Assembly (NCBI RefSeq): GCF_003119195.2 | Contig: NZ_CP022253.1 | Location: forward strand, 886,001 to 950,000 | Source of the DNA: Azospirillum baldaniorum | Lineage (GTDB): Bacteria > Pseudomonadota > Alphaproteobacteria > Azospirillales > Azospirillaceae | Reading direction: 5' to 3' | DNA length: 64,000 bases | In this document: positions 53,231 to 62,653 of the stretch, piece by piece | Numbering within the stretch: the stretch's first letter is position 1 | Layout of the letters: every line of letters starts with the position of its first letter | The notes under the pieces: model-generated | Told to the model about the DNA's origin: nothing | The model's input: the letters and a program-made list of their open reading frames with translations, nothing else | Database searches by the model: none | Made by a program: the position numbers and the translations under genes

Positions 53231-54484
53231 ATGCCGATGCTTTTCGGGACCCGCATTGTGATCAGCCATCCGGCCTCGGACGCTCTTCTCTCCGATGCTC
53301 CGCCCAGTTCCCCCGCGCCCAGCCCGTCCCTGCCGCGGGCCGTCTCGATGGCGGAGGACGCCCGCGCCGCCGCGCGTGACCTGTTCGAGGGGCTGTGCGG
53401 ACGGAACCCCGCCGCCGCGGCCGAGTTGGAGATGGTGCTGGTCTTCTGCTCCGCCCATTACGACCAAGTGGAACTGGCGGCGGCCCTGGCCGAGCTGTTC
53501 GGGCCGGTGCCGGTGGTCGGCTGCACCACGGCGGGCGAGATCACGCCCTTCGGCTACGCCGCCGGGTCGCTGGTCGGCATCGGCTTTCCGCGCGCCGACT
53601 TCACCATCGCCACCCAGCGCATCGACGATCTCGACCGCTTCTCCATCGCGGACGCGCCGCGCGTCCTGCGCAGCCTGATGGAGCAGCGCGACGTCGCCCT
53701 GGCCGCCCGGACCGACGCCTTCCCCGACCATGGCAGCTTTGCCTTCCTGATGATCGACGGCATGTCGCGGGCGGAGGAGATGGTGGTCAGCGCGCTGCAC
53801 AGCGTGCTGATGGACATCCCGCTGTTCGGCGGCTCCGCCGGTGACGAGCTGCGCTTCGAGCGCACCTTCGTCCTGCACGAGGGGCGGTTCCACACCAACG
53901 CCGCCGTGCTGATGCTGGTCACCACGGCGCGCCGCTTCGTGGTCTTCCGGACCGAGCATTTCGTGGCGTCCGACGCCAAGATGGTGGTGACCGGGGCCGA
54001 TCCGCAGCGCCGCATCGTCACCGAGATCAACGCCGAGCCGGCGGGCCGCGAATACGCCCGCATGGTCGGGCTGGAGGGGGAGCCGCTGACTCCCCTGATC
54101 TTCGCCGCCTATCCCGTCGTCGTGCGGGTGGGGGGCGAGTACCATGTCCGCTCCATCCAGAAGGTCAACGACGACGAGAGCCTCACCTTCTACTGCGCCA
54201 TCGACGAAGGGATCGTGCTGACCGTCGCCCGCGGCGTCGACCCGGTGGAGAATCTGGAGGAGATGATGCGCAAGCTGGCCGCGGAGGTCGGCGGGCCGCC
54301 CGACCTCGTGCTCGGCTGCGACTGCATCCTGCGCCGGCTGGAGCTGGAGCAGCGGCAGCTCAAGCACGTCATGTCGGCGGCGCTGGCGCGGCACAACGTC
54401 GTCGGCTTCTGCGCCTACGGCGAGCAGTACAACGCCATGCACGTCAACCAGACCTTCACCGGTGTCGCGATAGGTGCGCGATGA
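53231..54484 (+). CDS. FIST-domain sensory protein
   Basis: I use the ATG at 53231 (417 residues); a GTG four codons earlier is also possible. The FIST N domain spans about 55-245 (LVFCSAHYDQVELAAALAELFGPVPVVGCTTAGEI, GGSAGDELRF). The FIST C domain spans about 255-395 (EYARMVGL, HVRSIQKVNDDESLTFYCAIDEGIVLTVARG). These domains sense small molecules in signal transduction. It overlaps the histidine-kinase gene by ATGA, so the two work together, probably with FIST feeding the kinase. Confidence 0.88.
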   Translation: MPMLFGTRIVISHPASDALLSDAPPSSPAPSPSLPRAVSMAEDARAAARDLFEGLCGRNPAAAAELEMVLVFCSAHYDQVELAAALAELFGPVPVVGCTTAGEITPFGYAAGSLVGIGFPRADFTIATQRIDDLDRFSIADAPRVLRSLMEQRDVALAARTDAFPDHGSFAFLMIDGMSRAEEMVVSALHSVLMDIPLFGGSAGDELRFERTFVLHEGRFHTNAAVLMLVTTARRFVVFRTEHFVASDAKMVVTGADPQRRIVTEINAEPAGREYARMVGLEGEPLTPLIFAAYPVVVRVGGEYHVRSIQKVNDDESLTFYCAIDEGIVLTVARGVDPVENLEEMMRKLAAEVGGPPDLVLGCDCILRRLELEQRQLKHVMSAALARHNVVGFCAYGEQYNAMHVNQTFTGVAIGAR

Positions 54485-57207
54485 CGCTCATCTTCGACTG
54501 GCGGGAACCGTCCCGCCCACCCGCCGATCCGTCACCCGCCACCCTCCCGGCCATCCCTCCCTCCACCGGCGAGGACAAGCGGCTGGAGGCTCTGGAGCGC
54601 GAGAACGCCAAGCTCCGCCGCATCAACCAGGTTCTGATGGACCGGGTGGAGCGGTCGATGGACGTGCAGGGGGGCGCCTTCTCCCTGTTCCAGACCGCCA
54701 TCGTCCTGGAGCAGAAGGTGCGCGAGCGCACGCTGGAGCTGGAGCGCGCCCTGCGCGAACTGGAGGACAGCCACCGCGCGCTGGCCCGCGCCAAGGAACT
54801 GGCCGACACCATGCGCACCCGCCTGTCGGAGGCCATCGAGTCGGTCAACGAAGGCTTCGCCATCTTCGACGCCGACGACCGGCTGGTGCTGTGCAACAGC
54901 AAGTATCTGGCCCTGTGGCCGGAGATCCGCGACCGCATCCTGCCGGGCATCCGCTTCCAGGAGATCGCCGAGCTGGCGGCCTCCTCGCGCACCATCGCCG
55001 ACGCCTACCCGCGGCCCGACCGCTGGCTGTCGGAACGGCTGGCCCAGCACCGGGCGCTGAAGGGTCCCTACGTCTACCGGCTGGCCGACGGGCGCTGGGT
55101 CCAGGTCAACGAGCGGCGGACCCGCGACGGCGGGGTGGTCGGCGTCTACACCGACATCACCGACATCAAGGAGCATGAGACCCGCCGCCGCGAGCGGGAG
55201 CTGGCCGAGAAGTCGGCGCTCCTGCAGGCGACGCTGGACAACATTGCCCAGGGAGTCGGGGTGTACGACCGCGACCAGCGGCTGGTCGCCTGGAACGAGC
55301 GCTTCACCGGCCTGTTGCGCCTGCCCGCCAACGTGGCGGAGCGCGGGGCGGGCTTCGCCGACTTCGTGCTGCACCACGCGGCGCTCGGCGACCATGGCCT
55401 GTCGCTGAAGGCGCTGATGATGCCGAGCTGCCTCGTCGAGCAGCCCTGGCTGGACGACACGGTGCTGGAAATCAGCCGCAACCCCATGCCGGGCGGCGGC
55501 TTCGTCCTGACCTTCACCGACATCACCGAGCGCAAGCGTGCCGAGCAGGCGCTGCGCGACAGCGAGGAGCGCATCCGGCTGGTCACCGACGCGGTGCCGG
55601 CGCTGATCGCCTATGTCGACGCCGAACAGCGCTTCCGCTTCGTCAACAAGGCCTACGAGGGCTGGTTCAACCGCAAGCGCGAGGAGATCGAGGGCCAGCC
55701 CATGTGGGCGGCGCTGGGCGACCTCTATTACGAGGTGCGGCGCTCCTACGTGCTGCGGGCGCTGGCCGGCGAGGAGGTGACCTTCGACCTGGAACTGCCG
55801 GGCGAGAACGGGTCGCCGCGCTACGCCGTCGCCACCTACATCCCGCATTTCGGCGAGCGGCGCGGCGGCGGCAAGCCGGAGGTGCTGGGCTATTTCGGCC
55901 TGATCCACGACATCACCGAGCGGCGCATGGCGGCGGAGGCGCTGGCCGACGCCAAGGACAGCCTGGAGCGCCGCGTCGTCGAGCGCACCGCCGAGCTGAC
56001 CCGGCTCAACGGCCAGCTCCAGCAGGAGATCGCCGAGCGCATCGCCGCGGAGGAGGCGCTGCGGCTGGCCAAGGCGGAGGCGGAGCAGGCCAACCTGTCC
56101 AAGACGCGCTTCCTGGCGGCGGCCAGCCACGACCTGCTCCAACCGCTGAACGCGGCACGGCTGTTCGTCTCGGCTCTGAGCGACCTGGAGCAGCCGGAGC
56201 CCAACCGCGGGCTGGTCGACAACATCGACGTCGCCCTGGCCTCGGTCGAGGACCTGCTGTCGGCGCTGCTGGACATCTCTAAGCTGGACGCCGGGGCGGG
56301 GCGGCCGGAGATCGCCGATTTCCCGATCAAGAGCCTGTTCGGCGCGCTGGCCACCGAATACGCGGCGGTGGCGAAGGAGCGCGGGCTGGACCTCTGCGTC
56401 GTTCCCAGCCACGCGGTGGTGCGCAGCGACATCCGGCTGCTCCGCCGGATCCTTCAGAACTTCCTGTCCAACGCCCTGCGCTACACCCAGGCGAAAAGTG
56501 GGTCGAAAGGAGGCGCCGGGCGCGTGCTGGTCGGTTGCCGGCGGACATCCCAGGGCTTGCGGATCGAGGTGTGGGACACCGGTCCCGGCGTGCCTGCCGA
56601 CAAGCTGGACGAAATCTTCCAGGAGTTCCGCCGCCTCGACACGCCCTGCGCCAACGAGCGGGTGCGCGGCATGGGCCTCGGCCTCGCCATCGTGGAGCGG
56701 GTGGCGCGGATGCTCGACCATCCCATCACCGTGCGGTCGCAGCCGGGGCGGGGATCGGTCTTCGCGGTGACGGTGCCCTTCGGGCGCTACGCCCGTCCGG
56801 TGCGCGCACTGGAGGCGCCGGTGCAGACCGCCTCGAACCGGTTGGCCGGCACGCGGGTGTTGGTGATCGACAACGAGCCGGCGGTGCTGGCCGGCATGCG
56901 CGCGCTGCTGGAGGGTTGGGGGTGCAGCGTCGCCACCGCGGCGTCGGGCGACGAGGCGCTGGCCGGGCTGGGGGCGGTGGCGCCGGACGTGCTGTTCGCC
57001 GACTATCACCTGGACGACGGGGTGATCGGCTTCACCGAGATCGCGCGGGTGCGCGAGCGCTGCGGGGCCGACCTGCCGTCGGTCCTCATCACCGCCAACC
57101 GCACCGCCGAGGTGGTGGAGGAGGCGCAGGCCAAGGGCTGCCATGTGCTGAACAAGCCGGTGCGGCCGGCCCAGCTTCGCGCGGTGATGACGGGGTTGTT
57201 GGGGTAG
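54481..57207 (+). CDS. hybrid sensor histidine kinase with three PAS domains and a receiver
   Basis: This 908-residue protein begins with a proline-rich segment and a coiled coil (about 35-110). PAS domains follow near 113-235, 245-355 and 362-480, and another coiled coil. The phosphorylated His550 is in SHDLLQPLNAARLF. The ATPase domain has QNFLSNALRYT near 658 and GPGVPADKLDEIF. The C-terminal receiver has Asp841 in FADYHLDDG. No membrane helix is visible, so it is a cytoplasmic sensor. Gene context and layout resemble ErcS'/NahK of the Pseudomonas ethanol-oxidation cascade. The cognate response regulator is not in the window. Confidence 0.92.
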   Translation: MTLIFDWREPSRPPADPSPATLPAIPPSTGEDKRLEALERENAKLRRINQVLMDRVERSMDVQGGAFSLFQTAIVLEQKVRERTLELERALRELEDSHRALARAKELADTMRTRLSEAIESVNEGFAIFDADDRLVLCNSKYLALWPEIRDRILPGIRFQEIAELAASSRTIADAYPRPDRWLSERLAQHRALKGPYVYRLADGRWVQVNERRTRDGGVVGVYTDITDIKEHETRRRERELAEKSALLQATLDNIAQGVGVYDRDQRLVAWNERFTGLLRLPANVAERGAGFADFVLHHAALGDHGLSLKALMMPSCLVEQPWLDDTVLEISRNPMPGGGFVLTFTDITERKRAEQALRDSEERIRLVTDAVPALIAYVDAEQRFRFVNKAYEGWFNRKREEIEGQPMWAALGDLYYEVRRSYVLRALAGEEVTFDLELPGENGSPRYAVATYIPHFGERRGGGKPEVLGYFGLIHDITERRMAAEALADAKDSLERRVVERTAELTRLNGQLQQEIAERIAAEEALRLAKAEAEQANLSKTRFLAAASHDLLQPLNAARLFVSALSDLEQPEPNRGLVDNIDVALASVEDLLSALLDISKLDAGAGRPEIADFPIKSLFGALATEYAAVAKERGLDLCVVPSHAVVRSDIRLLRRILQNFLSNALRYTQAKSGSKGGAGRVLVGCRRTSQGLRIEVWDTGPGVPADKLDEIFQEFRRLDTPCANERVRGMGLGLAIVERVARMLDHPITVRSQPGRGSVFAVTVPFGRYARPVRALEAPVQTASNRLAGTRVLVIDNEPAVLAGMRALLEGWGCSVATAASGDEALAGLGAVAPDVLFADYHLDDGVIGFTEIARVRERCGADLPSVLITANRTAEVVEEAQAKGCHVLNKPVRPAQLRAVMTGLLG

Positions 57208-57230
57208 TTTGTGGGAGAGTGGTCGCGACG

Positions 57231-57313
57231 GGCCCCCCTTCCGACCTCCCCCCGCTTCGCAAGGGGAGGAGAAATGCCCTCCCCTGCAACGCGGGGGAGG
57301 GTTGGGTGGGGGC
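57231..57313. repeat. GC-rich double-palindrome element (family A), copy 1
   Basis: The core carries CCCCCCTTCC...ACCTCCCCCCGCTTCGC, then GGGGAGGA, then CCCTCCCCTGC, then GCGGGGGAGGG and TGGGTGGGGG, so it can fold into two stacked hairpins. A very similar element lies at 62654-62741. Each lies downstream of a gene, in a short gap. Confidence 0.8.
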
Positions 57314-57335
57314 TCGTCGCAACCGCTTGCTCCCC

Positions 57336-58145
57336 CTACTCTCCACCCGCCTTGCGCGCCAGGAACCCGCGCGCCGGGTTGTAGCCGTAGACCGCCCCGC
57401 CCAGGAACACCGCCAGTGCCAGCACCGTCCAGCCCAGCGCCGGCAGATTCACGTCCAGATACAGCGCGAAGCGGATCAGCTCGACCGCCTGGCTGAAGGG
57501 GTTGACGGTGCACAGAAAATACAAAAGCTCCCCCGCCTCCTGCATCTTCCACAGCGGATAGAGCGCGGTGGACAGGAAGAAGGTCGGGAAGATGACGAAG
57601 TTCATCACGCCCGCGAAATTCTCCAGCTGCCGGATGGCCGAGGACAGCAGCATCCCCAGCGCCCCCAGCATCAGCCCGCTGACCACCAACGCCGGCAGCA
57701 CCGTAAGGTAGCCGAGCGGCGGCGCCTGCACCCCGTAGATCCAGGCGACGGCGAGGAAGGCGTAGACCTGGAGGATCGACACCGCCGTCCCGGCCAGCAG
57801 CTTCGCCGTCAGCAGGAACCAGCGGGGCAGGGGGCTGACCAGCAGCATCCGCATGCTGCCCATCTCGCGGTCGTAGACCATCGACAGCGAGCTTTGCATC
57901 CCGTTGAACAGCTGCACCATCCCGGCGAGGCCGGGGACGATGTAGACCTCGTAGGGGATGTAGGTCTCGTAGGGTGGGGTGATGGCGATGCCCAGCGCCG
58001 CGCGGAAGCCCGCCGCGAAGACGAACAGCCAGAGCAGCGGCCGGACCAGCGCCGACAGGAAGCGCTCCCGCTGGTGGACGAAGCGCAGCACCTCGCGCCC
58101 GACGATCCCGCCGAGAGCGCGCGCGTAATGGGCAAAAGCCGTCAC
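57336..58145 (-). CDS. ABC-2 type permease of the PQQ-dependent alcohol-oxidation system
   Basis: The GTG at 58145 overlaps the ATPase stop (GTGA) and gives 269 residues; the longer frame is an artefact. Six hydrophobic segments and the ABC-2 pattern (VRPLLWLFVFAAGF, PFSQAVELIRFALYLD) are visible. With the adjacent ATPase it forms a transporter commonly encoded beside quinoprotein dehydrogenases. Its substrate is not known; export of a cofactor-related compound is only a guess. Confidence 0.88.
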   Translation of the reverse strand: MTAFAHYARALGGIVGREVLRFVHQRERFLSALVRPLLWLFVFAAGFRAALGIAITPPYETYIPYEVYIVPGLAGMVQLFNGMQSSLSMVYDREMGSMRMLLVSPLPRWFLLTAKLLAGTAVSILQVYAFLAVAWIYGVQAPPLGYLTVLPALVVSGLMLGALGMLLSSAIRQLENFAGVMNFVIFPTFFLSTALYPLWKMQEAGELLYFLCTVNPFSQAVELIRFALYLDVNLPALGWTVLALAVFLGGAVYGYNPARGFLARKAGGE

Positions 58146-58882
58146 GCCGCCTCCTTCGCGGTCAGCCGGGTGAAGCTCTCGGTCAGCGTGTCCGCCCCGG
58201 TCGCGCGGTTCACCTCCGTCACCGGCCCGGCGGCGCGGACCCGACCGCGGTGGATCACCACCACGCGGTCGCCCTCGCCGATCTCGTCGATCAGATGGGT
58301 GGCCCAAAGCACGGCGATGCCGCGCTCCCGGCACAGCGCGTGGACATGCTCGACGATGGCGCGCCGCGCCGGGACGTCCAGCCCGACGGTCGGCTCGTCC
58401 AGCACCAGAAGGGCGGGCTCGTGCAGCAGGGCGCGGGCCAGCTCCACCCGGCGGCGGTGGCCGCCGTTCAGCGCCCGCACCGTTTCGCCGATGCGCTCCG
58501 CCATGCCCAGCCGTTCCAGCGACTCCCGCGCCCGCGCGTCGGCGGTGCGGCGGGGGATGCCGTGCAGGGCCGCGAAATAGAGCAGGTTCTGCCGCACCGT
58601 CAGGTCGAGGTCGAGCGTCGGCTGCTGGAACACCACCCCCATGCGGCCGAGCGCCCGGGCCGGCTCCCGCCGCAGGTCGATGCCGCCGATGCGGATGGTG
58701 CCGCCCGGCGATTCGAACAGGCGGGTGACCAGGGCGAACAGCGTCGTCTTGCCCGCCCCGTTGGGGCCGAGCAGGGCGGTGAAGGACCCCGCCCCGACCG
58801 CCAGCGACACGTCCTTCAGCGCGAAGGTTCCGCGCCCGTAGGCGTAGCTCAGCCCTTCGATCGACAGCGCCGGTTCCGCCAT
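58142..58882 (-). CDS. ABC transporter ATP-binding protein of the PQQ-dependent alcohol-oxidation system
   Basis: This 246-residue subunit has Walker A GPNGAGKTT, the Q-loop VVFQQPTLD, signature LNGGHRRRVELARALL (LNGGH in place of LSGGQ), Walker B LLVLDEPTVGLD and the switch His in WATHLIDEI. It belongs to the NodI-like class paired with ABC-2 permeases. The beta-propeller gene ends 4 bases before it and the permease overlaps its end, so one operon is certain. Confidence 0.9.
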   Translation of the reverse strand: MAEPALSIEGLSYAYGRGTFALKDVSLAVGAGSFTALLGPNGAGKTTLFALVTRLFESPGGTIRIGGIDLRREPARALGRMGVVFQQPTLDLDLTVRQNLLYFAALHGIPRRTADARARESLERLGMAERIGETVRALNGGHRRRVELARALLHEPALLVLDEPTVGLDVPARRAIVEHVHALCRERGIAVLWATHLIDEIGEGDRVVVIHRGRVRAAGPVTEVNRATGADTLTESFTRLTAKEAA

Positions 58883-58886
58883 GCCG

Positions 58887-59855
58887 TCAGCCTTTCACCG
58901 CGACGCCCCAGGGATAGCGCCCGACCTTGATCGACTTGACGACCTTCAGGCTGTCCACGTCGATCACCGACACGTCGCCCGACACGCCGTTGGTGGCGTA
59001 GAGCCGCTTCTGGTCGGGCGACAGGTCGAGCTGCCAGACGCGGCGGCCGACCAACAGATAGTCCTTCACCGCGAAGGTCTGGGCGTCCACCACCGCCACA
59101 TGGTTGGCCGGGCCGAGCGCCACGAAGGCGTAGCGCCCGTCGTCGGTCAGCTTGATGCCCACGGGCTGGATGCGGTCCTGGGGCACGCCCTTGATCTTGA
59201 AGCGGATGGTCTGCGCCACCTTGCGGTCGGCCGTGTCGATCACCGACAGGGTGCCGCCGATCTCCGCCGACACCCATAGGCGGCTGCCGTCCTTGCTGAA
59301 CTGGGCGTAGCGCGGGCGGGCGTCGACCAGCGTGTTGTCGACGACGGCGCGCTTCTCCGTGTCGATCCAATGGACCATGTTCGTCGTCTCAGACGTGTTC
59401 ACCGCCCATTTGCCGTCGGGGCTGACCGCCATGCCCTCCGGCTCCACGCCGACATCCACCTGATAGGCGACCTTGCGGCGGGGCACGTCCACGATGGTGA
59501 CGACGTTGCTCTCCTCGTTGGCGATGAACAGGTGCTTGCCGTCGGGGTGCAGGGCGAACAGCTCCGGGTCCTCGCCCGAGGGCAGGTTGTGCAGGATCTT
59601 CTTGGTCGCGAGGTCCATCACCTGCACCGTGTCGTCGTCGCTGGCGCAGATGTAGAGGTGCTTGCCGTCCGCGCTCAGCGTGATGCCGCGGGGGCGCCGC
59701 CCGACCTTCACCGTCTCCGTCACCGTCAGGGTCGCGCCGTCGATGATGGACAGGGTGTTGTCCTTCTCGTTCGAGACATAGACAGTCTCCGCCAATGCAG
59801 GAACGGCGCAGCCGGCCAGCAGGGCGGCGAGGAGAAGGGAGCGGGCGGTGGTCAT
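58887..59855 (-). CDS. YVTN-type beta-propeller protein, PQQ-dependent catabolism-associated
   Basis: The ATG at 59855 gives 322 residues. A signal peptide (LLLAALLAGCAVPALA-ET) precedes a seven-bladed propeller built from about 40-residue YVTN repeats (VYVSNEKDNTLSIIDGATLTV, LYICASDDDTVQVMDLATKKI, LYATNGVSGDVSVIDVDSLKVV). It belongs to the subgroup encoded with quinoprotein dehydrogenases. It acts in the periplasm, perhaps as a scaffold or binding protein; its partner is unknown. Confidence 0.88.
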   Translation of the reverse strand: MTTARSLLLAALLAGCAVPALAETVYVSNEKDNTLSIIDGATLTVTETVKVGRRPRGITLSADGKHLYICASDDDTVQVMDLATKKILHNLPSGEDPELFALHPDGKHLFIANEESNVVTIVDVPRRKVAYQVDVGVEPEGMAVSPDGKWAVNTSETTNMVHWIDTEKRAVVDNTLVDARPRYAQFSKDGSRLWVSAEIGGTLSVIDTADRKVAQTIRFKIKGVPQDRIQPVGIKLTDDGRYAFVALGPANHVAVVDAQTFAVKDYLLVGRRVWQLDLSPDQKRLYATNGVSGDVSVIDVDSLKVVKSIKVGRYPWGVAVKG

Positions 59856-59893
59856 CGGGGCGGCGTCCTCTTGGCGGAAATGATTGGGAAAAA

Positions 59894-61096
59894 TCAGCGG
59901 CGGCAACCTGATTCGGGCTGGTCGTGGCCCAGCGTGTCGAGTTCGGTTCGGGGGTGCAGGAAGCCGTCCTGCGGCGAGACGGACACCAGCGAGCGGTCGG
60001 CGGCGAGAAGCACCGGCTGGCGCAACTGCCCGTCCCAGCTGCGGAAGGACAGCGGCACACCCTTGAAGGCGGCCAGCGTGAAATCCGGCCCGCGGATGTA
60101 GGCGGCCAGCGCCGCCGGATCGGTGGAGCGGGTGCGGGTCGCCGCCTCGCCCACCCCGCGGATGGCCGCCCAGACGGCGTGGTCGCGGGGCGACATGGTG
60201 CGCTGGGCGGCGGCCTTGAAGCGGGATTGCAACTGTGCCGCCCCCCAGGCCTCGTGGGCGCGGTGCCAGTTGGTGGGGACGAGGCCCTGCGTGCCGGCGA
60301 CCGGGCGCGGCTCCCAGGTGCGGTACAGCACATAGTCGCCGAAGTCGCCGATCTCGTCGGCGACGATCACCACGTCGTGGCGCTTGCCTTGGGTGAAGAC
60401 CGGCATTTCGGCCTGGGCGGTGCGGCGGGCGTCGTGGTCCTCGCTCCAGGTCTTCTCCTCCACCACCTCGGCGCCGAAGCGCTTGGCCGCCCGCTTGACG
60501 GCGGCGGCGTAGAGCCGGTCCTCCGGCCGGGTGCCGACGATCAGCAGCCATTTCGTCCAGCGCTTGACCGCCAGATACTGGGCCAGCGCGTCGGCCAGCA
60601 TGGCGCGGTCGGGTGCCGTGTGCAGCAGGTTGGGCGCGCACAGCGCGTTGCGCAGGCTGTCGTCGGTCGAGCCGGCGTTGAACAGCAGCAAGTTCGCCGC
60701 CTCGGGCAGGCGGGCCAGCGCGCCGGGCGTCTCGCCGGGCAGGTCCAGCACGACGATGCGGTGTCCGGCCGCGGCGAGGTCGCGCAGCGCCTGCGCCGGG
60801 TCGCCGTCGATGGGGACGGTCACCGCCTCCAGATCGAAGCGCTGCTTGAGGAATCGGCCGGTGGAATTGTTGTCCGCCACGGCGAGATGGGCGCCGGCCA
60901 ACCCTTCGTCTGCGGGCGGTTCGTCGAGGTTGGACAGGGCGGGGGGATGCTCGATCTCCTGCGTCAGGTAGGCGATGCGGACCGTCGAAAGGTCCGCGGG
61001 CGCCGCCTCCTGCGAAAAGGCGGCCGGCGAGGCGCACAGCCCGCCGGCCAGCAAGGCGATCTGCATCAAGGAGGGTAACCAAAGGCTGAAACGCAT
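59894..61096 (-). CDS. ABC substrate-binding protein of the PQQ-dependent alcohol-oxidation system
   Basis: The ATG at 61096 gives 400 residues with a signal peptide (ends AFS-QE). The fold is periplasmic binding protein class I, with VRIAYLTQEIEHPP, HLAVADNNSTGRFLKQRFDLEAV, RWTKWLLIVGTRPED and DVVIVADEIGDFGDY. Its family is usually encoded with this ABC pair and a propeller. It is the first gene of the minus-strand operon and divergent from the cytochrome gene, with one motif copy in the gap. Confidence 0.85.
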   Translation of the reverse strand: MRFSLWLPSLMQIALLAGGLCASPAAFSQEAAPADLSTVRIAYLTQEIEHPPALSNLDEPPADEGLAGAHLAVADNNSTGRFLKQRFDLEAVTVPIDGDPAQALRDLAAAGHRIVVLDLPGETPGALARLPEAANLLLFNAGSTDDSLRNALCAPNLLHTAPDRAMLADALAQYLAVKRWTKWLLIVGTRPEDRLYAAAVKRAAKRFGAEVVEEKTWSEDHDARRTAQAEMPVFTQGKRHDVVIVADEIGDFGDYVLYRTWEPRPVAGTQGLVPTNWHRAHEAWGAAQLQSRFKAAAQRTMSPRDHAVWAAIRGVGEAATRTRSTDPAALAAYIRGPDFTLAAFKGVPLSFRSWDGQLRQPVLLAADRSLVSVSPQDGFLHPRTELDTLGHDQPESGCRR

Positions 61097-61158
61097 CGCG
61101 GGTTTGCACTCGCCTGGTTTCGGGAGACCAGGGTATCCCCGCCGGGCGGCGTCCCGGA

Positions 61159-61176
61159 ATGCAACTTTGGTACGAT
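61159..61176 (-). promoter_or_regulatory. motif copy for the substrate-binding protein operon
   Basis: The minus strand reads TCGTACCAAAGTTGCATT, sharing the core TACCAAAGT and the final ATT with the site at 61231. It lies 63 bases before the ATG at 61096. A weaker match. Confidence 0.4.
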
Positions 61177-61230
61177 TGCGCGGGCGGAAAATGGCGTTTC
61201 GATCCGATCGCGGCGGGCTCGCCGCACGGT

Positions 61231-61248
61231 TGCTACCAAAGTCCAATT
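61231..61248 (+). promoter_or_regulatory. shared motif upstream of the cytochrome operon
   Basis: TGCTACCAAAGTCCAATT matches the site before the aldehyde dehydrogenase at 16 of 18 positions. It lies 82 bases before the cytochrome ATG. The pair of sites in this divergent gap suggests one regulator for both operons. Confidence 0.55.
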
Positions 61249-61330
61249 ATTGGCGTCGCGGACCGCCCGCTATGCTCCGGGGCAACGGACAACGCTCCCT
61301 TCGCATCTTCTCTGAATGAGGACGCCCCTT

Positions 61331-61774
61331 ATGAACGCACGGCTTCTCCGGCTCGCGATGGCCGGTTTCCTGACCGGCGCGGCCGCCGTCGCCTCCATGG
61401 TTGTCCCCACGGTGGCCTTCGCCCATGGCGACGTGACCCCCCAGGCGGTGGACACCACCGGCCTCGACAAGCTGGGCGAGGACTGGCGCGACGCGAACCC
61501 CTACCGCGGCAACCCGCGCGCGATCGAGATCGGATCCTCCGCCTTCAACCAGAACTGCGCGCGCTGCCATGGGCTGGGCGCGGTGTCGGGCGGCATCGCC
61601 CCGGACCTGCGCTTTCTGGACAAGGGCGACACCGGGGACGAGTGGTTCAAGGAGCGGGTGATCAATGGTTCCATCCGCAACGGCGTCACCTACATGCCGC
61701 GCTTCGGCGAGGCGCTGGGCCAGGAGGCGCTGTGGGCCATCCGGTCGTGGCTGGAGACGGTGCACGAGGAATGA
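61331..61774 (+). CDS. cytochrome c-550 (PedF type)
   Basis: The ATG at 61331 gives 147 residues. A signal peptide (ends AFA-HG) precedes a mono-heme domain with CARCH near residue 75 and a distal Met in TYMPRFGE near 122. The HGDVTPQAVDTTGLDKLGEDW start and NPYRGNPRAIEIGSSAFNQN are typical of PedF, the electron acceptor of PQQ-dependent alcohol dehydrogenases. It overlaps the next gene by ATGA. Confidence 0.88.
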   Translation: MNARLLRLAMAGFLTGAAAVASMVVPTVAFAHGDVTPQAVDTTGLDKLGEDWRDANPYRGNPRAIEIGSSAFNQNCARCHGLGAVSGGIAPDLRFLDKGDTGDEWFKERVINGSIRNGVTYMPRFGEALGQEALWAIRSWLETVHEE

Positions 61775-62646
61775 ATGCGTTTGGAATGACGGGGCTTCCG
61801 ACGCGGCGCCAGCTGCTGTCCTTCGCCGCCGCCGCGCTGGCCGCCGGGGTTCTTCCCCGGCGCGCCGGCGCGCGCCCGTTGGACGACGTGGTGGCCGCCG
61901 GGCGGCTGATGGTTGCGGTCTACCGCGACAACCCGCCCTTCTCCTACCGCAAGGGCGGCGCCCTGGTCGGCGTGGACGTGGACATTGCCCGCGCCATCGC
62001 CGGGCGGCTGGGCGTCGGCGTCGAGTTCATGGAGCTGACCGCCGGGGAGGCTGTGTCGGACGACCTGCGCAACGCGGTGTGGCGCGGCCCGGTCGTCGGG
62101 GGCGGCGTGGCCGACGTGATGATGCATGTGCCCTATCAGAAGGAGTTCGGGCTGCGCAACCCGGAGGCCGTGCTGTTCGGCCCCTACCAGCGGGAGGGCT
62201 TCGCGCTGGCCCGCAACCCGATGCGCATGACCCAGCCGATGCTCGCCTCCCTGCCCGACGAGCCGGTGGGGGTGGAGATCGACAGCATCCCCGACTTCTA
62301 CCTGCTGGGAGCCTTCGGCGGGCGGCTGCGCGAGCGGCTGGTCCATTACATGACGATCCCCGAGGCGGTCGAGGCCCTGGTCAAGGGCGACGTCGCCGCC
62401 GTCGTCGCCACGCAGAGCCAGGTGGAGGCCGCGCTGGGCGACCGCGCCGCTGGCTTCCCCATCACCCCGGTGACCTTCCCCGGCATGATGGCGTCGAACT
62501 GGGACATCGGCATGGCGGTGAAGGAGAACTCCCGCGACCTCGCCTACGCGGTGGGTGACGCGGTGACCGCGATGCTGGAGGACGGGACGCTGCCGGAGAT
62601 CTTCCGGAAACATGGGGTGACGCACAACGCGATTCCGGTGGAGTGA
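61771..62646 (+). CDS. quinoprotein dehydrogenase-associated substrate-binding protein (MxaJ/XoxJ-like)
   Basis: The ATG at 61771 overlaps the cytochrome stop (ATGA) and gives 291 residues. A twin-arginine-type signal TRRQLLSFAAAALAAG suggests export of a folded protein. The core is solute-binding protein family 3: AVYRDNPPFSYRKGGALVGVDVDIARAIAGRLG and VGVEIDSIPDFYLLG. XoxJ/MxaJ proteins assist activation of methanol/alcohol quinoproteins; a transporter is not needed. The frame upstream of 61771 is not coding. Confidence 0.86.
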   Translation: MNAFGMTGLPTRRQLLSFAAAALAAGVLPRRAGARPLDDVVAAGRLMVAVYRDNPPFSYRKGGALVGVDVDIARAIAGRLGVGVEFMELTAGEAVSDDLRNAVWRGPVVGGGVADVMMHVPYQKEFGLRNPEAVLFGPYQREGFALARNPMRMTQPMLASLPDEPVGVEIDSIPDFYLLGAFGGRLRERLVHYMTIPEAVEALVKGDVAAVVATQSQVEAALGDRAAGFPITPVTFPGMMASNWDIGMAVKENSRDLAYAVGDAVTAMLEDGTLPEIFRKHGVTHNAIPVE

Positions 62647-62653
62647 CGGTGCT

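Noticed and set aside
54532..57552. Minus-strand frame of 1006 codons
   Set aside because: Antisense shadow of the histidine-kinase gene.
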